Source of the DNA: Physcomitrium patens
Lineage: Eukaryota > Streptophyta > Bryopsida > Funariales > Funariaceae
Length of the DNA stretch: 64,000 nt
Direction of reading: 5' to 3'
NCBI RefSeq assembly: GCF_000002425.4
Contig: NC_037253.1
Coordinates: 12,646,725 to 12,710,724, forward strand
In this document: piece after piece, positions 47,849 through 57,635 of the stretch
How positions within the stretch are numbered: the first letter of the stretch is position 1
Layout: each line of letters begins with the position of its first letter
Program-made: the position numbers and the translations under genes
The notes under the pieces: model-generated
The model's input: only the letters and a program-made list of their open reading frames with translations
Told to the model about the DNA's origin: nothing
Databases searched by the model: none

Positions 47849-49615
47849 TTAAGAAGATGATGCTACAGGTTTCTTCAGCTTTGTTTTTAACTTCTCAACA
47901 GCAGCCTTGAGAGTTTCTTCGTCCTTACAGAACGCGAATCTGACGAGGTTCTTGCCGTCTACCGGATTCGTGTAGAATACGCTGGGTGGGATCGCTGCTA
48001 TGCCTACTTCTTCAATCAAATATTTGCAGAAAGCAACGTCGCTCTCAAATCCAAAAGGAGTGTGGTCTACCATGACGAAGTAAGTCCCATCCGGTTCATA
48101 AACCTCAAACCCTACGCTTTTCAAACCCTCGACAAGAATATCCTTCTTGGCGCTGTAGTCTTTGATCAGCTCGGCATAGAAAGAATCCGGTGCTCGCAAT
48201 GCTTCAGCAGCTGCCCACTGGAACGGTGTTGCAGTTGCGAAGGTGATGTAAGAATGCGCCAAACGGACTCCTCGCATTAGATGCGGCGGTGCAACGGCCC
48301 ATCCGATCTTCCATCCTGTCAGAGAGAATGTCTTGCCCAAAGAATTCATCGTCACTGTCCTCTCGTACATGCCATCCAGAGAAGCCAGCGAAACATGCTC
48401 CCCATTGAAAACCAGCTTGTTATAGACCTCATCGCAGAAGGCAAGGGCATCGTGTTCCTTACATAAAGATGCAATGAGCTCCAGCTCCTGTCGAGAAAAC
48501 ACTTTACCAGTAGGATTGTGAGGAGTGTTCACCATGATTGCCCGAGTTTTGCTTGAGAACGCAGCTCGAAGTTCCTGCTCTGGCACGTCAAAATTTGGGG
48601 CACGCAGAGTAACTGTCTTCAAGGTGGCGCCGGACATGGACACAGTTGCTTGGTAAGAATCATAGAAAGGCTCGAAAACAATAATTTCATCTTCGGGATT
48701 GACCAGACCTAGAATAGTGGCTGCAATCGCCTCCGTGCAGCCCGATGTAACAGTCACTTCCGTTTCCGGGTTTACGGTAATGCCACTTTCTTTCTTGAAG
48801 CTCTCAGCGATGGCTGCATTAAGCGGCGGTATGCCGAAACCCCTTGCATATTGGTTCTTTCCTCCGTCCTGGATGGCTTCAATTGCGGCTTTCTTCACGA
48901 AATCGGGGCCATCAAAATTTGGGAAACCCTGACCAAGGTTGATTGCATTGTGCTTCAAGGCGAGGATGCTAATCTCAGTGAATATGGTAGTCTTAAACTG
49001 TTCAAGCCGCTTCGCAACCTGAATCTGAAAATCAGACATTGATAGCGAATCAGAAAATTAAAGTGGATGCATTCTTCCAACTCGCTTCCTCAATGAAGCC
49101 TCTACAAGGCGGACATGCCTCCTAACTTCACAACCTCCGTCTCTGCCTCAAAATGCGTCCCACACGAGATACTGCCTCTGCTTTCAATATAAGCTAGCAA
49201 ATAAAGAATAAGACACCTAACACCAGAAGGAAGGAGAGCTAGAAAATAACCCTACGGACGTCCACAACCTCAAAACCATAAAAATTCGCCCAAGCCTAAA
49301 AAACAATTAAGCACGTTCTCCGCGTACAATGCAAGGATGGTCAAACGAGGTACTAATTCCAAAAAAATTCGCACTGACCTTCACTAGACTTGTCGTGATT
49401 TTAAAATCAAAGTAACGTCACCAAACAATAGTAGGGAACCCAAAATTTAAGCACCAGTAAGGGCACTACCAAGCTTAAACCCGACTCAAAATACGAATCT
49501 GCACGAAGGGAGTAAGAAAGCCGCGCACCTTGGGAGGAGCAGGGTACTGCGAAGGAGCAGGCATGGTAGGCTCTGGCGCCACGCCATTGCTATGCGTCGT
49601 CGACATAGACGCCAT
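47849..49615 (-). CDS. class I PLP aminotransferase, kynurenine/glutamine transaminase-like
   Basis: Two exons on the minus strand: 49615-49529 (29 codons, from the first in-frame ATG, M-A-S-M-S-T) and 49018-47849 (389 codons plus stop), joined AAG|GTGCGC … TTCAG|GTTGCG, giving 418 residues. The larger exon is open upstream of the acceptor (an ATG at 49039), but those codons are intronic. The protein shows the full fold-type I set: N-x-G-Q-G-F-P-N-F-D-G near the N-terminus, T-S-G-C-T-E-A, N-T-P-H-N-P-T-G, F-C-D-E-V-Y, the PLP lysine in N-S-L-G-K-T-F-S-L-T-G-W-K and the substrate-carboxylate Arg in N-L-V-R-F-A-F. It closely resembles plant proteins annotated as kynurenine aminotransferase-like, which convert amino acids such as kynurenine or glutamine to their 2-oxo acids. 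The short Ser/Pro/Ala-rich first exon may or may not be a targeting peptide. The upstream region is duplicated in inverse orientation (49948-51013). Confidence 0.92.
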
Positions 49616-49947
49616 AGCGGCTCCAGGCGACGACAAGCCTCTAAGCTTGCGGCCTGCGCCGCAGGGCCAGCCGGAAGACGAGAAAGGAGAGCTAGGGAGG
49701 GCCGCAGCCAGACATGGCACCCGTGACGCCACTACCTTGACAATCGCCAGATCTGCTGCTGCTGGTCCTGGAAGCTCCCACCTCAACCTCAAACTCGACC
49801 CGACTCGACTCGACTCGACGGCACCGGCAGGCAACAGCGAAGACGACGCGAGCTCGAGGCAGATGCGGAACTGCCAGTGAGTGAGTGACGTGAGTGACTG
49901 AGCTTATTTTGCCGGCTATGGCGTCGAGGGTGTCGAGGGCGTCGCCC

Positions 49948-50211
49948 AGCGGAAACCTCCTTGTTCAATCCACTGGCCGTTGGATCGCTGCTGCGGCTCA
50001 GATGTAATCTCAACCGCTGATCGGATTTCTGGGAACGAAAGGAGGGGACAAAGGGGAACCAGGGGGGCGGGCAAGCAGGTTGTAGGCCGGGCAGTTTGAA
50101 GGGCGGAAGGTTGGAGGAATGGAGATTGATCTGCATTGACATGGGTGTGCTGAAGTTTGTTCAGGGGCTGCCTCTCAATCCCACTTCTCAACCTTCACCC
50201 TTGCTTCAAAC
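49948..50211 (+). repeat. left arm of a long inverted duplication
   Basis: Aligns with the reverse complement of 50735-51013 over its whole length with scattered mismatches and a ~17-base gap (right arm longer). Inner ends are gcttcaaac (50203-50211) and gtttgaagc (50735-50743). The arm begins about 330 bases upstream of the aminotransferase start codon, so it probably holds promoter or leader sequence of that gene. Confidence 0.9.
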
Positions 50212-50734
50212 ATAAATTTATATATATATATATATATATAGTTCCAATTTACTTGTTATTTAATCTTATCATGACTATTTTTGAAATTTTTTAGAAGTAT
50301 AAGCTCTAATTAAAATAGCATTACAAAGAGTTGTAATAGAAGTACAATATAAGATCAAATTCGTATTAAACATTAGAAATTGGAAAAAGATCTAAGTTAC
50401 AAACTTGTTTTGTAGCATTATAAGATGTTTGTATAACATTAAAGATAATAAAATTAAGCAATGAAATATATATATACATACGTGTGTGACTTAAATAACC
50501 TCAAAAGAAGTAAATAAAATAATAAAATTGAAAAAAAAAAGTTTGCATATACATATAATATAAATTAGAGAAGTTTCTAAGTTGTATTTAATGGAATTTG
50601 TTTTCAAGTTACACACACATATAAATATAAATATATATAGTAAGATATATGTTTAAATAAATAATAATAATATAAAAAAAAACTTCATGGAATCTTTTAT
50701 GTTTTTTTTTTTATGATTACTAGGGTGTCCCCAA
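50212..50734. other. AT-rich spacer of the inverted duplication
   Basis: 523 bases, very AT-rich, with a (TA)n run at 50217-50240 and other ta/tata blocks. No gene. Confidence 0.8.
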
Positions 50735-51013
50735 GTTTGAAGCAAGGGTGAAGGTTGAGAAGTGGGATTGAGAGGCAGCCCCTGAACAAACTTCAGCACA
50801 CCCATGTCAATGCAGATCAATCTCCATTCCTCCAACCTTCCGCCCTTCAAACTGCCCGGCTTCCAACCTGCCTGCCCACCCCCTGGTTCCCCTACGTTCC
50901 CTCCCTCCGTTCCCAGAAATCCGATGAACGGTTGAGATTGCATCTAAGAGGCAGCTGCGATCCGATGGCCCACGATGGCGGAGCCAGTGGATTGAACAAG
51001 GAGGTTTCTGCGA
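50735..51013 (-). repeat. right arm of a long inverted duplication
   Basis: Reverse-complement copy of 49948-50211. It contains an extra short segment (around 50965-50982, cccacgatggcg…) not in the left arm. The open frame shared by both arms starts at TTG, not ATG, and has no recognised domain, so I do not call a gene. No aminotransferase exon follows it on the right. Confidence 0.9.
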
Positions 51014-52489
51014 CGCAATTCTACGAGGGTCGCCCAGTGTTGTCGTCCCGGGACAACCTGTTCCCTTCACCCGCACGAGAATCTTGTTTCGTTCCCATTC
51101 GCTGTTGCCTCTTTTGCCATTCTCAATTGTGAGGCGCCAGGTGCTTCTTTCGTTCGCCACGTGTACTGTGTAAATATCAAAATTGAGGGCCGGATTGGGA
51201 GTATCACATTTTTGTTAATTAGGTGTGTGGCGATTATTTAGTTTAAGCTGCTTCATAATTTGAGGGTAATTTTTCTTTATTTATCTATTTCTCAAAATTA
51301 TAAAAGGGAGTTTTATTGATTGTTTTGAATGTGAACTCAAGTGCTCACTACATATATATATAGAGGTGTGTCACAAAGTATGATATCTTCTTTCATTTTA
51401 TTTTCAAACACATGAAGATTATTAAGGAAAACAATCATCGGTTCTATTCATATTTTTCTCTAAGTAATCTACAGAACCAATATACATTTGAATTCATTAA
51501 TGCATATCGTTTTGTTCCATTTCCTCCATTTTGAACATTGACGTTTTTGTACCTAAGACTATTTTTTGATGATGAAAATTAAGCAAGAGACTTTTTTAAT
51601 ATTCATTACCATGGTCTCCATTCTTATACTCTTTAAAATTTGTACGACTATAATAATCACATCAATTTGTATCTTCTTGGGCACATGAATATGACTTATA
51701 TAAAACCTCAAAAGTTTTTGAAATCTTTGCATTATTGTATTTTGCAACCTTTATTTATATTTATAATGATGTAATTCCTAAGTTTTAACAACTATTATTC
51801 ATATTCAAAACAAACTTGTTACACATATTTTGAACCTATCAAAAAAATTAAAAATAAAATCTTTTGGAAGATTGGATATCTGGTATTCTTATTTTATTTT
51901 CTTGATTTCATGATTAACTCACCAAAAAATTATTTGCATCTTGAGTCAAGAGAAACCAAACTTAGAACAAAGGTTTTTTTTAATAAGTTATAAAAATAAT
52001 ATATTTGTTTGATAATTATATACTACTTAATCTTCATTTAAATTAAATCTCTAACATCATAAATAATATATATATATATATATATATACATACTAAATTA
52101 TTATAAAAAATTGAACTTCTTTTTTACAATTGTTGTCTTTGTAATTGCATGGTTGACCTTAAAAAAATCCAATATGTACTTGGATTAATCTGAAACTTAT
52201 TACAAACTTAATTTTTCATAATTAAGAATATATTAATAAGAATATTCTAATTTATTATTAAATATTTTAATTATTTTAGTAATTAAAAAGTATTCCAATT
52301 TTTAATAAAAATATTAAAGTTTGCATAAAATTAATCTTATATTATAAATTCTTAAAGATACAAAGCTATCAACTAAGATTAAAAGAAGTAACTATATTTT
52401 ATACAATCTATATATAATATTATATATTCTATTTAAAATATGTATATATATATAATATTTAATTTATCCTATCTCAAGTGTCTAGGACC
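51014..52489. other. AT-rich intergenic DNA
   Basis: No supported gene. Contains (TA)n near 52065-52090 and long A/T runs. The last part may belong to the family-3 LTR whose outer end was not located. Confidence 0.5.
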
Positions 52490-52960
52490 TTCATAATTCA
52501 TAGCAACATGAAACCTCATCACAAGATAGGACAAACTAGACTAGAACAAAACTAAACAGAACTAAATGGAATGGGACACGGAAGACAAAACTAAGCAGCC
52601 GAAATTAAGACAAAACAGAACAAAACAAGAAAATAAAAAATCCAATCATATTAAGAGAAAGGATTTGAAGCCATACATGACCAAATGCCTCAAAAGACCT
52701 TGACCAGTTCTATTTATACCTTATTCTACCACCTTGGACTTTCTAAAATATACTTAGGTAGTGAATCCTACCTAGATAACTATCTTAAGCCTTTTCTAGA
52801 AGGTTCTATGGTGGGCCCTATCTAAACAACCACCGTAAATTCTTTCTAGAATGTTCTATGGTGGATCCTATCTGGTCCACTAACCTAACTCCAATTCCAG
52901 AAACTTCTATGGTTCTAACTATCTATTCCTATATAATTATCTTATTTATACCTTGTTACA
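52490..52960 (-). repeat. putative family-3 gypsy 3' LTR with heat-shock elements
   Basis: On the minus strand, just beyond the family-3 chromodomain, a purine run (agtggaggagaatt) is followed at 52960 by TGTAACAAGG, a plausible polypurine tract and LTR start. Inside lie repeats about 50 bp apart, each with a perfect three-unit heat-shock element: TTCTAGAAGGTTC (52794-52806), TTCTAGAATGTTC (52844-52856) and TTCCAGAAACTTC (52895-52907). The outer end near 52490 is a guess; no terminal CA was fixed. Confidence 0.55.
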
Positions 52961-53925
52961 ATTAATTCTCCTCCACTAATGCAAAATATCATTGTTTTGC
53001 TTCCCATGGTATCTCTGAATTGTCTCTTGGCAATGAATGAGATTTTGTGCAAGTTCCCATGTTGCATCATGAATGGGATAACCTTTCCAAAAAAACTTTG
53101 TACTGAAGTTGTGGATGTCCACTATCACAACAAAGATAGTGATGCTCCAAAATGCTGTCCACTTTATATTCTTGTTGATCATCAATTACAACTGGTGGTG
53201 GTAGTCGTTATTGTCGATCCGAAAAAAGCTTTGGCTTTATATGAAATTCATGTAGTTATAAAACATGGAAGACTGGATAGATCCAAATATGTGGCAAAAA
53301 CTTGAGGCGGTATGCGACATCAGAAATCACTTTAAAAATGAAGAAATGTCCAAGCCACTAAGGCGCTAATTTACAAATTTGGATTGATGTAACAAGTGGC
53401 AAGTTGGCATTGGAGAGAAACACCTGATCACCCTCTTGGAAGATCTTATGTTGTCGATGGTTATCTACATATTGCTTCTGATGATTTTATGTACTAAGGA
53501 GGGAGTACCATGTCTATTATAAGATTGTTCTAAGATATTGTATAAATTCCTCTGTTATTAGATTATTGGTATCGATTGGATGATGGAGAGTTGTTTGCAC
53601 AATTGGATGTTGATCGATATTAAAAAAAATAGAAAATGATTAATACTTGTATAAATACTAACATTGTAAGAAAACTCGAAGGATGCCAAGTATTCATTCC
53701 AATCATTATGATGAACCACCACAAATGCCTACAACATATCTTCTAAGATCCAATTTGCATGCTCTATTTGCCAATTTGTTTAGGAATGGAAGGCTACAGA
53801 CATCGCAAGTTATATGCCTAGTTGCTTGAACAAGGCTTGTCAAAAACTCCCCTTAAAACATGGATTCCAATCTGAAACAATGACATGAGGTAATCTATGG
53901 TGACAAAAGATGATATCAAAGAAGA
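52961..53925 (-). pseudogene. decayed family-3 gypsy integrase C-terminus and chromodomain
   Basis: Minus strand. 52976-53185 reads F-F-W-K-G-Y-P-I-H-D-A-T-W-E, a chromodomain core clearly different from family 1 (G-Y-D-I-N-E-R-T-W-E). Towards 53925 lie decayed post-integrase and integrase codons. The reading is cut at 53925 by the young element and resumes at 60084, so this and the segments at 60084-60311 and 62022-64000 are one older element. Confidence 0.75.
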
Positions 53926-53930
53926 CTTGT
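53926..53930 (+). repeat. target-site duplication, left (CTTGT)
   Basis: CTTGT precedes the 5' LTR and the same five bases follow the 3' LTR at 60079-60083. Five-base duplication is the rule for Ty3/gypsy integration. Confidence 0.95.
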
Positions 53931-53948
53931 TGTCATGGACATACATTG

Positions 53949-54091
53949 GAAGATTCTTCGAATATTCTTCTAGAATATTCTCCAAAGATTCTCTAAAGAT
54001 TCTTTTAGAAGGTTCTAGAAGATTCTTAGAATATTCCCTAAAGATTCTCTTAGAAGGTTCTAGAATATTCTTAGAAGGTTCTAGAATATTT
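53949..54091 (+). promoter_or_regulatory. heat-shock element array in the 5' LTR
   Basis: Perfectly spaced units: TTC-ta-GAA-ta-TTC at 53968-53980; GAA-gg-TTC-ta-GAA-ga-TTC at 54008-54025, with GAA-ta-TTC after one extra base (54029-54036); GAA-gg-TTC-ta-GAA-ta-TTC at 54053-54070; and GAA-gg-TTC-ta-GAA-ta-TTt at 54074-54091. The heat-shock factor site is defined as inverted nGAAn units every 5 bp, three or more being functional. Inference: HSF-driven transcription of the element. Confidence 0.8.
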
Positions 54092-54101
54092 TGATAGATT
54101 C

Positions 54102-54192
54102 TAGGAAGTTGCTCGAGAAGTTTCCTAATTAGTAGAAGTTGTTGGAGAAGCGTCCTAGTTAGCGGAAGTAGCTCGAGAAGCTTCCTATTCAG
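54102..54192 (+). repeat. three ~30-bp tandem repeats in the LTR
   Basis: Units at 54102-54132, 54133-54162 and 54163-54192, each of the form gGAAGTtGctcGAGAAGctTCCTA…AG. Two of the three contain GAA-nn-TTC. The same block is present in the 3' LTR. Confidence 0.85.
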
Positions 54193-54386
54193 TAGTACAT
54201 ATAGGAGTCGAGGCTGAAGGGTTCTTCAGTCTCGACAACACATCTCTTGGAGTTCTAGCTCACCTTTCTGGTGTTGTTCTTGTACTCATCTGTTTAATCT
54301 AATTCTGCCACTTCTTCTTGAACTTCTTGTTAGATTTCAAGTCTGTATTTTGTGTCCGTGACAGTTTGTCGAGACTGCATTTTCAC

Positions 54387-54398
54387 TGGTATCAGAGC
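54387..54398 (+). other. primer-binding site, initiator tRNA-Met type
   Basis: TGGTATCAGAGC, the common plant LTR-element primer site complementary to the 3' end of tRNA-iMet. It lies 23 bases behind the LTR end rather than the usual 0-5. Confidence 0.85.
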
Positions 54399-54666
54399 TA
54401 GTTCCTTCTTGTTAGAGAGTGGATTACCCCTCTTCTTGAAGGTGTGCTAGTGTTTTAGAGGTTGCGGATTACCCTCCTCTATACTGATATCTCTTCTTTC
54501 TCAATATTAGAGCCTTATTTTTCTTGGAGAGAGTGGATTACCCCTCATCTTAGAGTCTTAAGGCGTTTTAGAGGTTGCAGAGTACTCTCCTCTGAACCAA
54601 TATTGTCCTCTTGTCAAAACTCTTTTTTCTTCTTTCTGAAGGTTAGCCGAAGGTTAAGACGTTAAA

Positions 54667-55668
54667 ATGGCTGAAAGTTTGGAATCCAAACTAGACGCCA
54701 TCATAAATGCTCTTGCCTCGTTGTCACATAGGACAACAGAGATCGAAGGAGTCATGGTAGGACTCCATAACAATGGAGCATCTGGGATAGCGCCATCTAA
54801 AGCATATCAGCCTCAAACTTCTGCGCCAGAAGAAGCAGTTCTACCTCCATTTCAACAAGATCGAGTAGTCCTACAACGAAAGGAGCCTCGAGTTAGTCTT
54901 CCGGATAAGTTTGATGGAACTCGTTCCAAGTTTCGAGGTTTTGTCAACCAAATCAGGTTGATAACAATTTTACAGCCCGAACGTTATCCGACGGAGGAAG
55001 CGCGTGTTGGGCTTGTTGGAACCTTGCTTACAGCACAAGCTCTGTCTTGGTTTACTCCCTTGTTCGAGAAGCGATCGCCAATCCTGAGCAACTTTGAAAC
55101 GTTCTTGGAGGCATTTGCAGAAGCATTTGGCGAGTATGATAAAGTTCGATGGACTACAACAAAGATCCGATCGCTACGACAAGGAACACGCTCTGCATCA
55201 GTCTATGCCTCGGATTTCAAACAATTGGCAAGTGACATTAATTGGGGTGAAGAGGCGTTGGTGAGTCAGTTTTATTGGGGCTTGAAGGATGATGTGAAGG
55301 ACTTGCTGTTATCTCTTCCTGATCCTCAAACGCTCAACGAAGCTATTAGCCAAGCTGTAAAGTGTGACAACCGCCTATTCCAGCGTCGCCAAGACCAACG
55401 TCCAAGACACCAAATGACTCGTTACGACGTGACTATGTCTGCAAATAGCTTAAACTCACATTCGGAGGCAACAGACATGCAAATCGACACGACACGTGTC
55501 CGATCTCTTACTCCAACAGAGAAGAAACGGCGTATGGAGGAAGGGTTATGTTTGTACTGTGGAGAAGAAGGTCACAAGGTTGGAAATTGCCCAAAGAAGC
55601 AAAATTGGCACCCTGTCAAGACTAGAAGTGCGATGATTCCGGAAAACGACGACGCCCAGCCACAGTAG
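54667..55668 (+). CDS. gag (capsid/nucleocapsid) of the young gypsy element
   Basis: 333 residues from the ATG at 54667 to TAG at 55666-55668. The N-terminal part has a coiled-coil-like stretch (L-E-S-K-L-D-A-I). The retrotransposon gag core follows at residues ~75-200: F-D-G-T-R-S-K-F-R-G-F, A-Q-A-L-S-W-F-T-P-L, and S-V-Y-A-S-D-F-K-Q-L. A CCHC zinc knuckle lies near residue 300 (C-L-Y-C, G-E-E-G-H, K-V-G-N-C). It forms the virus-like particle and packages RNA. The pol ORF starts 5 bases after the stop in the −1 frame relative to gag; the frames overlap by about 50 bases upstream, without a canonical slippery heptamer that I can see. Confidence 0.93.
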   Translation: MAESLESKLDAIINALASLSHRTTEIEGVMVGLHNNGASGIAPSKAYQPQTSAPEEAVLPPFQQDRVVLQRKEPRVSLPDKFDGTRSKFRGFVNQIRLITILQPERYPTEEARVGLVGTLLTAQALSWFTPLFEKRSPILSNFETFLEAFAEAFGEYDKVRWTTTKIRSLRQGTRSASVYASDFKQLASDINWGEEALVSQFYWGLKDDVKDLLLSLPDPQTLNEAISQAVKCDNRLFQRRQDQRPRHQMTRYDVTMSANSLNSHSEATDMQIDTTRVRSLTPTEKKRRMEEGLCLYCGEEGHKVGNCPKKQNWHPVKTRSAMIPENDDAQPQ

Positions 55669-55673
55669 GAACC

Positions 55674-57635
55674 ATGCGGCTGGACAATCTAATATCACGA
55701 CAACAATCAGGTTCCTCCTTCTCTGTCCAACCTGCCCGTTGTTTTACAATTCCTTTGTTTTTAGGCCCTCAAAAACAAAAAACTTTAGCTTTATTAGATT
55801 CGGGGGCATCTACTTGTTTTTTAGATGAAGAGTTTGCTAAACGCCACAAGATCCGTTTAGTACAGAAGTCCAAACCTGTTCACGTAGAGGTGATAGATGG
55901 ACGACCCTTATTGTCAGGCAACGTTACCCACGAATCAGAACCTATAGAAGTGGTGTTTAAGGACCATAGTAGTCACGTTATTTTTAATATTATTAGAACC
56001 CCATCAAGCCCTGTTATCCTTGGTCTTTCTTGGTTAGAAGATCATAATCCGTCCATTAATTGGAGGCTACGAAGGATATTATTTCCTGAAAAAAATAATA
56101 ATAAACATGTTGGTAGAACCTACATGAAGAAATCCATGTTTATTGGAGCGAGAGCGTTCCTAAGATCGTCCAAGGAAGGCGCACCATTTGTCATTTATGC
56201 AGCTCCAACTAGCGGCGAGAATATCTCAACATCGAATATACCAGAGCAATATAGGGATTTTGAAGACGTGTTTCAGAAGAAGAACGCCGATATACTGCCG
56301 GAACATCGACCATATGATTGCGCCATAGACTTAGAGGAAGGAGCGCAACCACCTTTTGGTCCAATATACAACCTATCGCAGACGGAGTTGGCAGAATTGC
56401 GGAAGTACATCGATGAGAATCTAGCCAAGAATTTTATTCGACATTCAAAGTCGCCAGCTGGAGCACCAATCCTATTCGTGAAGAAAAAGGATGGCTCACT
56501 GCGGATGTGCGTGGACTACCGAGGACTCAACAAGGTGACCAAGAAAAATCGCTATCCCTTACCTTTGATCTCCGGCCTCTTAGATCAACTTGGACGTGTA
56601 AAGATTGATTTAAGAGGAGCCTACAACCTTGTGCGAATCAAAGAAGGAGATGAATGGAAGACAGCCTTTCGTACAAGGTATGGCCATTTTGAGTACAATG
56701 TCATGCCTTTTGGTCTTACCAATGCTCCAGCGGTCTTTCAGCATATGATGAACGACATCTTTCGGGAGTACCTCGATGACTTTGTTGTCATCTATCTGGA
56801 TGATATTTTGATATTTTCCAAGAATGAAGAAGAACATGAGAAGCACGTTTGTTTGGTTCTTGAAAAACTACGCGAACGAAGACTCTACGCCAAGTTGGAG
56901 AAGTGTCAATTTCACCAGAATGAGATGGAATTTTTGGGCTTCATTGCGACTACAGAGGGCTTGAAGATGGATCCAAAAAAGGTAGAAGCAATTATATCTT
57001 GGGAAGTTCCGAAGACGGTTAGAGATGTTCAGTGTTTTCTTGGATTTGCTAACTTCTATCGGATCTTCATCAAGAATTATTCTCAAGTTGCTGCACCACT
57101 CACGCGTCTAACAAGCAAAGACAAGCTCGAATGGGGATCACAAGCAGCAAAAGCATTTCAAGATCTCAAGACGGCATTCACTACGGCTCCAATCTTGGTA
57201 CACCCTGACTTTGCAAAGGCTTTCTATTTAGAGACCGATGCTTCAGATTTTGCTTTGGGAGCTGTGCTTTCACAGATGGGCATAGACAAGAAGCTTCACC
57301 CAGTTGCGTTCTATTCACGGAAGTTCTCTGCTGCTGAGATCAACTACGAGATCCACGACAAAGAGCTGCTTGCTATAGTAGATGCCTTCCAAGAGTGGCG
57401 TCACTTCCTCGAAGGAGCTGCACATCCAGTGACTGTTTATACGGACCACAAGAATTTGGAGTACTTCATGACAGCTCGAATTTTGAATCGTCGTCAAGCT
57501 CGATGGAATATGTCTCTATCACGATTTGACTTTATTATCACCTACCGCCCTGGAAAACAGCAAGGATTATCTGACGCATTATCGAGGAGATCGTATCTTG
57601 CGCCAAAGGCTGGAGAAGCAGCGTTTGATCAATAA
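55674..57635 (+). CDS. protease-reverse transcriptase-RNase H of the young gypsy element
   Basis: 653 residues from the ATG at 55674 to TAA at 57633-57635. Domains in order: aspartic protease (L-L-D-S-G-A-S near residue 42), linker with L-G-L-S-W-L-E, RT (K-I-D-L-R-G-A-Y-N; M-P-F-G-L-T-N-A-P; catalytic Y-L-D-D-I-L; F-L-G-F) and RNase H (E-T-D-A-S-D-F-A; Y-T-D-H-K-N-L-E-Y-F; S-D-A-L-S-R). All catalytic residues seen are present. Compared with old copies near 4250 and 13390, the stretch just before K-I-D-L is about four residues shorter (the old ones read K-I-Y-R/T there). It ends in an in-frame TAA before the integrase, which continues in the same frame. Confidence 0.93.
   Translation: MRLDNLISRQQSGSSFSVQPARCFTIPLFLGPQKQKTLALLDSGASTCFLDEEFAKRHKIRLVQKSKPVHVEVIDGRPLLSGNVTHESEPIEVVFKDHSSHVIFNIIRTPSSPVILGLSWLEDHNPSINWRLRRILFPEKNNNKHVGRTYMKKSMFIGARAFLRSSKEGAPFVIYAAPTSGENISTSNIPEQYRDFEDVFQKKNADILPEHRPYDCAIDLEEGAQPPFGPIYNLSQTELAELRKYIDENLAKNFIRHSKSPAGAPILFVKKKDGSLRMCVDYRGLNKVTKKNRYPLPLISGLLDQLGRVKIDLRGAYNLVRIKEGDEWKTAFRTRYGHFEYNVMPFGLTNAPAVFQHMMNDIFREYLDDFVVIYLDDILIFSKNEEEHEKHVCLVLEKLRERRLYAKLEKCQFHQNEMEFLGFIATTEGLKMDPKKVEAIISWEVPKTVRDVQCFLGFANFYRIFIKNYSQVAAPLTRLTSKDKLEWGSQAAKAFQDLKTAFTTAPILVHPDFAKAFYLETDASDFALGAVLSQMGIDKKLHPVAFYSRKFSAAEINYEIHDKELLAIVDAFQEWRHFLEGAAHPVTVYTDHKNLEYFMTARILNRRQARWNMSLSRFDFIITYRPGKQQGLSDALSRRSYLAPKAGEAAFDQ

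Larger units (their letters stand above)
53931..54363 (+). repeat. 5' LTR of the young gypsy element, 433 bp
   Basis: Runs from TGTCATGGACATAC to GTGTCCGTGACA. It equals the 3' LTR apart from an 11-bp unit missing there and about one substitution. Its first third is an array of phased GAA/TTC heat-shock units (53949-54091), followed by three ~30-bp tandem repeats (54102-54192), each with a GAA-nn-TTC-like core. A possible TATA-like catatagg lies near 54198, so the array would form the U3 upstream of it. Confidence 0.95.

Noticed and set aside
49019..49039. ATG at 49039 as start of the aminotransferase
   Set aside because: The seven codons before 49018 sit in front of a good TTCAG|G acceptor, and an upstream exon (49615-49529) joins in frame to the conserved V-A-K-R-L; I treat them as intron.
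47849..49615. Bacterial transfer of the aminotransferase
   Set aside because: It is spliced and closely resembles the plant kynurenine-aminotransferase-like group; nothing in it needs transfer.
50755..51132. Open frame in the right arm of the inverted duplication, with a partner in the left arm
   Set aside because: Begins at TTG, has no ATG near its start and no domain; the shared frame follows from the duplication itself.
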